Source of the DNA: Stenogyne calaminthoides | Lineage: Eukaryota > Streptophyta > Magnoliopsida > Lamiales > Lamiaceae | DNA length: 64,000 bases | Reading direction: 5' to 3' | Assembly (NCBI GenBank): GCA_037126765.1 | Contig: JBBCBC010000026.1 | Span: forward strand, 24,896,448 to 24,960,447 | Part shown: positions 56,319 through 64,000 of the stretch, piece after piece | Layout: every line of letters starts with the position of its first letter | Numbering within the stretch: position 1 is the first letter of the stretch | Notes under the pieces: model-generated | Databases searched by the model: none | Told to the model about the DNA's origin: nothing | The model's input: only the letters and a program-made list of their open reading frames with translations | Program-made: the position numbers and the translations under genes

Positions 56319-57815
56319 TCAGATCTTAAAATCTAGATGCACAGCAATCGACAAGAGAATGCGGATGGACTTGAGCATGGCTACGGGTGAAAAGGTTTCC
56401 TCATAATCGATCCCTTCTTTCTGAGTGTACCCTTTCACCACAAGTCTTGCTTTGAAGGTTTCAACCCTTCCGTCCGGTCCCCTTTTTCTCTTGTATACCA
56501 ACTTGCATCCGATGGGTTTTACCCCATCAAGTGGTTCGACTAGCTTCCACACCTTGTTGTGATCCATTGAACCCATCTCGGCTTCCATTGTTGTTTTCCA
56601 AGATTGAGCATCTTTGTCTTGGATCGCCTCGTTGTAGGACCATGGATCTGATTCTTCTGCGGAGATCAAGTCCGAAGACTCTCCGATCCCCAAGAATCTC
56701 TCGGGTTGTCTGATAACCCTCCCACTACGATGAGGTTCCGATTGTATAGGCGTGATGTTTGGTATATCATTTTGTACGGTTGGCAACGGAGTCGGCCCAC
56801 TAAGTTCTTCTAAGGTAATTTCACTTCTAGGCTTTCGACTGTTCATATAGTCTTCTTCCAAAAATCTAAAGTGAGTACTGATTACCACCTTTTGATCTTC
56901 GGGACCATAGAACATGCATCCTTTAGTTCCTTCGGGGTACCCTATTAACATCCTTAATTCCGAACGTGCATCCAATTTACCGACTTCCTTGTCTAGAACG
57001 TATGCCGGACACCCCCAGATCCTGATGTGTCCAAAACTGTGCTTGCTCTTCGTCCACAATTCTCTCGGGATTTTAGGTACCGATTTGGATGGCACTAGGT
57101 TCAGAATATAAGCCGCTGTTTCTAATGCGTAACCCCATAACGATTTCTGTAAATCCGCATAACTCATCATCGACCTTACCATTTCTAAAAGAGTTCTATT
57201 CCTTCGTTCTACAATCCTGTTTTGTTGAGGGGTACCGGGTGCAATCCCCACTTCTGATAGGTAGTTCAGAAATTCATCGCTGAGGTATTCGCCTCCACGA
57301 TCAGATCGTAGAAACTTGATACTTTTTCCCTTATGATTCTCTGCTTGAGCCTTAAATTCTTTGAATTTATCAAAGGTCTCAGATTTATGCTTCATTAGGA
57401 AAATATATCTGTAGCGTGAGTAATCATCGATAAAAGTAACGAAATACTCGTAGCCACCTCTAGCTTTGATTTGCATTGGACCACACACATCGGTGTGAAC
57501 AATTTCTAACACTTCTTTAGCTCTAAGACCCTTGGCTCCAAATGCCCTCTTGGTCATTTTACCTTCCAAGCACGATTCGCAAGTCGGAAATGGCTCAATT
57601 TGGAGAGACCCCAAAGAACCATCTTTCCCCAACCTTTGAATCCTTTTCGGATTAATATGACCTAATCTTAGGTGCCAAAGAAGTGTCTCGTTCACGTCAG
57701 CCGAGCGCTTTCGTTTACAAGAAATAGTAGATGTGTTATAGGATGCATTTTGTGAGTGATGTGCACAGTTAATAATATAGAGATTGTTCATCAAAGTTCC
57801 ACGACAGATAATCAC
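56319..57815 (-). pseudogene. Element B integrase and RT N-terminal region
   Basis: A 498-codon frame. The zinc-binding pre-integrase region has HLRLGHINPKRI and CESCLEGK (residues about 45-85). The integrase core has HTDVCGPM, FIDDYSRY, LRSDRGGEY and a PQQNRIVERRNRT block holding the third acidic residue. After a proline-rich linker (about 330-370) comes the RT start with FKARLVVKGYTQKEG and ETFSPVAM. The frame ends in the TGA described for the RT half. Apart from that stop the block is intact. It joins the gag-protease frame through a one-base loss near 57,895. Confidence 0.9.
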
Positions 57816-58996
57816 ATCGTTACGAAAAATAGTAACATCTTTATTAAAACGAACAGAATATCCATCGATAAACAGTTTAGAAATAGAATTAAGGTTTTCC
57901 GAAAAACTGGAACATAAAGAACATCTCTTAAAATTAACGTCTTGTCTCCAAAGGATAGGTGCACTTCTCCCACTGCTTTAGCTGCCACTCTCGTAGCATC
58001 GCCTAGCGTGATGAGGATCTCACTCTCACTTAGTCGTCGGGTCTGCTTGAAACCCTGCAATGTGAAACATACATGATCAGTGGATCCCGTATCCAATACC
58101 CACGAATGGGTAGCATACTCTGCCAAACAAGTTTCAACAACTAGTGAGTGTGAATTACCTTTCTTTCCATTCCTTTTGGGTTTGAAACAGGCCGACCTCC
58201 AATGTCCCTTTTCACCGCAGTTGAAGCACTTCCCCTTAGCCGGATTCTTTGCTCCACCATCCCTCTTCACCTTTTCTTTGTCTTTGGAAACACTCGAGTT
58301 AGCTTGGCTTTCGCTTTTGGGCTTCCTCTTCCTCTTGCCTCCCTTTGGCCTAGAAGAAGAGGACGAACCAAATGCCGCTAAGGCTTGACTGCTCTCTCCT
58401 AAAATTCCTTCAGCTGAGACAAGAGCTTGCAACAGATCAGGGAAAGTGCACTTTTGATTATTCATTTGATAATTCAGCCTGAACTGTTCAAAGCTCTTGG
58501 ATAGGGAATGGAGTATGAAATTGATCTGGGTCTCTATGTCATATTCAGCTCCAAGCACCTCGAGTTTGTTGAGGTGAGCCATCATCTGGAGAACATGTTC
58601 CCTTACGGGTGTTCCCTCCACCATTTTCATAGAGAGCATGTCCCTCATGGTGATCTGCCGAGCCACACGGTTCTGATGTTGAAACATCGCTTTAAGATTG
58701 ACCATGATTTCCGCATGGGTCTCAACATTTTGGTGTTGGTGTTGCAACACATCTGACATTGAAGCCAAGATGGTACACTTTGCCATTTCGTTAGAACGCT
58801 CCCAGTTATCATATTCTTTCTTAACCGCTTTGGTTGACTCGTCAGATGGCTTTTCTGGTTTTGGTGTAGTAAGAACCCAGTTATGGCTTTGTGCAGTGAG
58901 GACAATAGTGAGTTTTCGATACCAATCAACAAAGTTTTCTCCAGTGAGGAGGTTATCTTTCAGTATATTGAACAGTGGATTAAAAGGTTGCGACAT
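57812..58996 (-). pseudogene. Element B gag and protease
   Basis: Start chosen at 58,996 (MSQPFNPLFNILKDN), which matches the usual copia gag start; the frame is open 21 codons further upstream. It contains a UBN2-type capsid region (residues about 90-220), a basic linker, one CCHC zinc knuckle CFNCGEKGHWRSACF (about residue 255) and the protease motif WVLDTGSTDHVC (about residue 300). The last 30 residues are out of register because one base is missing from an A run near 57,895, which stops the frame. Gag forms the particle and the protease processes the polyprotein. Confidence 0.88.
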
Positions 58997-59059
58997 GATG
59001 AACTGAAATAAACATATATTTTGTATCAATATCCAGATCAACACAAAATTAAACCACAC

Positions 59060-60474
59060 AATTCGATCACATGATTCATATTAAAATCTAAAAAAAAAAT
59101 GAACATGCATCAGCCAACATCTCAAAACAGATTTAAATGAGCCTCGTGGGAGGGTCATCATTTAAATCACATTCAAGCAGGTTACAAACAAGAACAGTTA
59201 CAAACCTTTAATTTAAAAAAAAAATTAATAGTCGGCTCCCACTTGACTAATATAAAATTGACAGGGACTTGGGAGAAGTATATAAATATCAATTTTATAC
59301 CTAAGTAATAACCATGATTAAATACAGAATTATTACTTCGCTTTGATCGAGCCTCGTTGGAGGGTCATCGTCGCCACTAATAATAATTCACAATCATCCT
59401 TTTGGGAATTTATTCATGTGAAAGCTATCTTTTGACCGTCATGTAGGGGAATTTCTCCAAAAGATTTCACAAACAAATAAATCATGGAGGTCAAAATTAA
59501 TTTGTGTCAAACTAAATTAATTATCATAACATACTTAGTAATTTTTGAATTTGAGATTTTTCGTTGGGCAATTCTCATGCAAACACATTTAAACAAATTA
59601 AATAAAGCACAAGAAAATACAAAAAAAGTAAATCAAGCAAAGCAGAAAATAAACACATTGGGCACAAATTATCCAACTGTCATGGTTTGATTTTCTTTGG
59701 CTTGATTTTGAAGAAATGTCATCTTGAATTTCTCTCACTCGTTCGTCTCGAAGAGAACTCCATCTTGAAACGCCATATACCAAGCAAACAGAGCGGTATG
59801 CCCGCCAAGATCCGGCCGGCGCTTGGTCGGGCGCCTGCGTCTACGCGCTTAGTGCAAGACATCGCCCCCATCATCTCTGTTACCGCGGCAAGAACGGGTG
59901 GCGACGGTTCGGCTAAGAAGGCCGCAAGACGCAACGCTTATCGCCAAGACTAGCCGCTCGGGCTTCGCCCGCCTAGCACTTTCGTCTGGCCCCCGGTCCC
60001 AAGTCGCCACCTGGTGATCCCACTCTTGCCGATCTTGCTTTGGCGCTAGCGCTTAAAGGTAGGTGTGTCTTGGCGTCGTCAAGCGCCAGTTGCCTCCTTG
60101 CCCACGTTGGCGTGCGGCACGTCACCCACGTACGGTTCCAGATCCATTTTTAACTCGTCTCCGTCTTCGTCTCCGATCAGGTTATAATTTATTTACCGAA
60201 AAATAAATACCTCAAATCTAGACTAGTCTATTACATTGAACAAATCAAATAGCCTAATCTACTCGTGGATTTTCTCACGAGAAAAACAAATCTGAACGAG
60301 TCGAATCAAAAACCATTCATTCATACGCATGAAAATAAACACATTAAATACCATGACAATTGGATACCTGCAAAATAGATCTAGCAATTCTACTATCCAA
60401 TTTCAATTTAATGTCCAACAATTTAAATAATAATTTAAAAAATCAGAGCTCGAAACCAGATCTCTGATACAAGT
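59060..60474 (-). other. Leader of element B with GC-rich block
   Basis: A 1.4-kb leader between primer site and gag. The block 59,790-60,180 is far richer in G+C than the rest and has inverted motifs such as GGCGCTTGGTCGGGCGCC (59,818). Two blocks containing GAGCCTCGT(G/T)GGAGGGTCATC (59,140 and 59,349) repeat in the AT-rich part. No domain in any frame. Confidence 0.5.
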
Positions 60475-62330
60475 TGTTGGGAAAATCGGGGTGCCCGGAT
60501 CTATTCGAGGTGATTATTTAAATACATATTTAAATTAAACAGTTAATTACTAACATGAATTAATCATAAATCAATTCAACATAATAATAAACAACATGCG
60601 TACACATAATTCAAGTACATCCTAAACATGCGGAACTAGGAGTTACGGAATTACTAACCTCTTGAAGAATCAAACGGATGAATCAACCCAAGAGTCTTCC
60701 CAAATATATCCCCAAAGTCTACGAACGCTATCCAGTGGGAAGATTTCAACGAACGATTTTAATGGGAGAGAAATTAAATATTTTGCTACCACCTTTGTGG
60801 ATTTCTAATATTTTCAACACATGGAATTGCACTTGGGAATGAAGAGCTCATCCCCTATAAATAGCTAGGGAGGGGGGGAAATTAGGGCTAGGAAAATAAG
60901 GAAGAAAATCTTTTCTTGATCTCCAAGAAATCTTGAATATATCTCCTATATTCTTTTCTCCTTAATTAAATTTTCCATAAAAATCTCTTCCCCTCTTCTA
61001 CCTATAATTTTCAAAAATTACAAGATATTAGGAGTCAAGATTTGACTTCTTGAATTTATGGGATAATTATGTTTTCCTACAATAATTATCTCTTTCCATA
61101 AAATATCTAAAAGAAAATCAAGACAATCTTTTCTTCCTAATTATCTACAAAATTTTGAAAATTACAACATGAAAATATAGCAAGAATGTTTTCTTCTCTC
61201 TCTCATTAATAGGACTTTATTTTGGGCTATTTGGGGGGCCTTTAGGAGAATTAAGATTGGACCTTCAATGGACTATGAAGCTTTAATATTTTGGGCCAAA
61301 TATTATTCAAGTCCATTAATATTAATTTATTCCACTATAAAATTAATATTGAACTATCCATCTTAACCCATATTACGATTTCACATATAACATGGCTCCC
61401 GGTCATTATTTCCCATTTTTAAGATTATTGTAGTCCATTAATTAATTAAGCCAATGAACAAGCTTTATATTAATTAATATATTTGTCCTTGGAGTAAAGA
61501 CAGCTCAACATTATTATCCATGCCGGAAATAAATTTCCACTTGCAAGATTTGGCATGATAAAGGATATGAGCCCACCAAGGGCACAAATCAAGCAAGACC
61601 TACTTGCACGCGATTCTCTGTATTAAATGTCAGCAATCATCATGTAATTAATAATATTGCCCAAGATATAAGGTATCGAATCGCATTGTCTCTCTTCCCA
61701 TCATAAGTCAAAGCAATAGTTATTAATTTCACATGATCCTATTTAAGGGACGGAGATTAAGAAACAACGCACCACCGAGGTCTAATTCTTGTATATTCAG
61801 TACCGAAGAATTTGTCCTCTTGTAGGTCCTCATTCAGCGCACCTAAATGCGCTAGTGTGATCCCTCGGTCAAGACAGGCCAATCTGGGTCTCACACTTCA
61901 ACCGTTCATGATGGTTCGTTCATTTTCATCTGGGTTGTGAATTTGTACTTAATTATGAGGGCTGTTAATTTGATCTTCAGTGATCGGATATCACCAAATT
62001 AATTACAACGTAATACGTACTGTCTTATTGAACGGGTTTGCAATAAACATATATAACATTCATTCATATTTAATGCAACAGTGATTAAATAATTTATTTA
62101 AGTAAATAAATAAGAAACTTCAGTTTGTTTATACAAAGTACAAGCATACTTTTCAGTATAACCCCAACATCACTCTCAATAATGAGGCGGTCAGTTGGAA
62201 TAGTTCCAATCAAAAGGACCGCAGATTCAACAATCGAAGTTGAGTATATTGTTGTATCATAAGCCTCAAGGAGGCTGTCTGGATTTTATAGTTCTTAAGA
62301 GAACTAGGGGTAGTTCCGAGTGCTAGTTGT

Positions 62331-62592
62331 CTAATAAAGCTTTATTGAGACAACGTTGGTGCGATTGCGCAAGCAAAGGAACCAAGATCAACAAGCAAAA
62401 TGAGCATGTACCTAGACTTATCGTTTGATCCGGGAGATCATAACGATAGTAGAAATATAATTAAAATGTATTCCCACATATTTAACTTGGAAGATCATAT
62501 CACCAAAACACTGAGTGTTCATGTACACACTAAACATTTGATGGTCTAGGGGTTAGACATGTAGGTGATTGACTCTAGTCCAAGTGAGAGAT
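62331..62592 (+). other. 3' end of element A interior
   Basis: Final part of RNase H and the untranslated tail. Frames from ACAAGCAAAATGAGCATG (62,389) are still partly open. The purine-rich tract CCAAGTGAGAGAT (62,580) adjoins the 3' LTR. Confidence 0.7.
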
Positions 62593-64000
62593 TGTTAGTG
62601 TTAATGTCCTAGAGACAATCTATTGTAAGGACATAATACTCGATGATATTCAGTTTGATTTAATATTATAGTTCACTTAATATTAATGTATGGCAATACA
62701 CTTGTTTGAATATTATGTTTGATTGTTTGCATTTATTCATGCAAGTGTTCCCATGAGTCATTGCTGTCATTGAGGTTGTGAGAACTCAAATGACTTAAGC
62801 ATGATTCTCAAATAGCCCAGATCAAGGATCATCGAGAATGGGATATTGAGGATGCAATGGAGATTGGTGTGCGATCTGCATCATACTCTTAGAGAGTGTA
62901 GTAAGATCTCACTTACTACGAGATACTAGGTATCTCATGATGGATGCACAAATACCTTAGAGGGTATTGGTATACCCATCCGAGAAACCGTTTGATGTAG
63001 TTCCACTATATGTGTCTACGGGTGTCTCGGTTAGTGGGAGTGATGCGATACTCCTTTGACTTGAGTACAATACGCACGACATGTATGGGATGATGAACGT
63101 TGACCATGATCGACGCTTGCACCCGTCTATGGGTAGATATGGCTTTGATTGGGTTCATCACGAAGTGCATGTGCGTGGTAGTTGAGCCAAGAATAGGATT
63201 CATTCCTCAAAGTGGATTTAGAGAGAATACTCATCTTCTCGTCATAATTGGATCTAAGTCATCGGCCGATGCACGTCAACTTAGACTTTGTGGCTAAGTG
63301 TGACATACATGATCAATTAGTGATTAGAGATAAATTGATTAAGTTATTTGAATAGACACTTCATCATGTTCAAGATTTAATCGAGTATTCACGAATGAAA
63401 GGAGGAAATCGCAATAGCCCATGTTTCAGTTACAGGTAGTTGCACTTTTCTCGCAACGTACCTCATATATTGAGAATGTTTGATTTATTGTCTAGGGTTC
63501 AATTAAGACCATTAGTTTGACTAATCGTTTGGTATATGAGGGCCTATGGGTCACACAACAAGTAGTTCCCTTTTACGGATTATAGTTGGTTGATTAAATG
63601 TTAAATTGGATTTAATATTTAATTTATGGAGAAGTAATTAATAATAGATTAATTTAGAATTAATTATTATTAATGTTTAATTAAATTGGATTTAATTAAA
63701 TAAGAACTCCCAATAATTATATTTGGAATATAATTGTAGGATTTAATGTATATGGAAATAAATTGTAGAGATTTTCATATAAGACATTTAAATCCGTAGA
63801 GATTTATATTTAGGGAATTAAATTAAAAGGAATTAATTTAATTCAAGATTAGGGTTTTTTATTTCCCTAATTGGGCTAGCTTAAGATTTAAGCTAAGCCT
63901 CCCTATATATACAAACTCTTGAGAATTCACAAATAACGTTACTTCATACTTTCTCCATAAGATCTAGAGTTTGGATTTTCCTAGCAAATCTGTCTCGGGA
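62593..64000 (+). mobile_element. 3' LTR of copia element A (runs off window)
   Basis: Direct repeat of 44,224-45,635, starting TGTTAGTGTTAATGTCCT. It includes the TATA-like CCCTATATATACAAAC (63,901). About 190 bp of its right end lie beyond the window. The open frames inside match those in the 5' LTR and are not genes. Confidence 0.9.

Larger units (their letters stand above)
51399..62174 (-). mobile_element. Copia element B inserted in A (TCACT duplications)
   Basis: Minus-strand element 51,404-62,169 inside A's RNase H region. TCACT flanks both sides (51,399-51,403 and 62,170-62,174). The 5' LTR is 60,475-62,169 (1,695 bp). The 3' LTR is 51,404-54,959, or 1,702 bp once the nested LTR C and its 5-bp duplication are removed. 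Both start TGTTGGG and end CCCAACA in minus-strand reading. The primer site is TTGTATCAGAGAT next to the 5' LTR (60,459-60,472), a variant of the initiator-Met site. The purine tract is AAGTGGGAGAT next to the 3' LTR (54,960-54,971). The LTR pair is very similar, so B is much younger than A. Confidence 0.93.
47878..62330 (+). pseudogene. Degenerate copia gag-pol of element A (split by element B)
   Basis: In order: gag start pattern FLDWHRN (about 47,915) and a UBN2-type gag block (48,088-48,330); a protease segment with VLDTGFSSHIC (about 48,650); integrase with DVCGP and FTDDFSRYGYVY (49,130-49,230), TLRSDREGEY (49,310) and GTPQMNGVSERRN (49,400); reverse transcriptase with ARLVAKGYSQHEGID (50,435), MDVKTTFLNGDIDKE (50,569) and YGLKQASR (50,690); then RNase H, interrupted at 51,403 and resumed at 62,170 with the NNEAVSW region. 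The usual YVDD region near 50,830 is degraded. Stops and frameshifts occur throughout, so it is long dead. It shares only family-level similarity with element B. Confidence 0.85.

Noticed and set aside
59598..59953. Frames of 61-88 codons in the leader of element B
   Set aside because: They fall in the untranslated leader with strong G+C bias and no domain.

Overview
The window looks like plant nuclear DNA, most likely an AT-rich eudicot. The evidence is its content: Ty1/copia and Ty3/gypsy LTR retrotransposons, CACTA, Mutator-like, Tourist- and Stowaway-type DNA elements, a tRNA-derived SINE, a 25S rDNA fragment, and short AT-rich introns with GTAAGT donors. I see no intact conventional protein-coding gene. 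Species cannot be told from the sequence.

Layout. 1-1,100: T-rich repeats, one CACTA end with short subterminal repeats, and a remnant of a CBS-domain exon on the minus strand. About 1,370-29,470: a locally repeated segment whose paralogous copies share a landmark ending TTCGATTCTCAAT (near 1,500, 8,950, 10,790, 23,940 and 29,110). The copies carry a small minus-strand gene-like unit: arrays of 40-bp-phased CACGTG (G-box) repeats, a TATATAA box, a short first exon, an intron of about 210 bp and a short second exon. Transposons have landed in these copies, and the uninterrupted paralogues act as empty sites that date the insertions relative to the duplications. They include a Tourist MITE (1,526-2,007), a MULE-type MITE (4,719-5,124), a Stowaway (8,984-9,272), a 4.1-kb MULE (12,020-16,162, 9-bp target duplication) and a 5.0-kb CACTA element (18,293-23,318, 3-bp target duplication). 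At 7,174-8,362 the unit has become a palindrome with arms of about 0.55-0.6 kb.

29,470-31,243 holds degenerate repeats and a GC-rich gene fragment split by a small MITE. 31,244-34,683 is a gypsy-type element reduced to two 1.6-kb LTRs around about 280 bp. 34,850-40,680 is a second copy of the 2,490-7,060 block, in which about 0.86 kb of rDNA (25S 3' end plus spacer) replaces AT-rich sequence. It contains the best-preserved copy of the small two-exon gene (38,656-38,986). 40,380-44,223 is AT-rich, with degenerate tandem repeats and a SINE.

44,224 to the window end is a three-level nest. A plus-strand copia element (A) is cut in its RNase H region by a minus-strand copia element (B, 51,404-62,169, target duplication TCACT). 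B's 3' LTR is in turn cut by a related solo LTR (C, 51,806-53,654, target duplication GGGGG). A is heavily decayed. B is much younger and has a few frameshifts and nonsense changes.

No set of genes forms a pathway here. The most distinctive signals are the phased G-box arrays, the small two-exon gene-like unit behind them and its palindromic copy.
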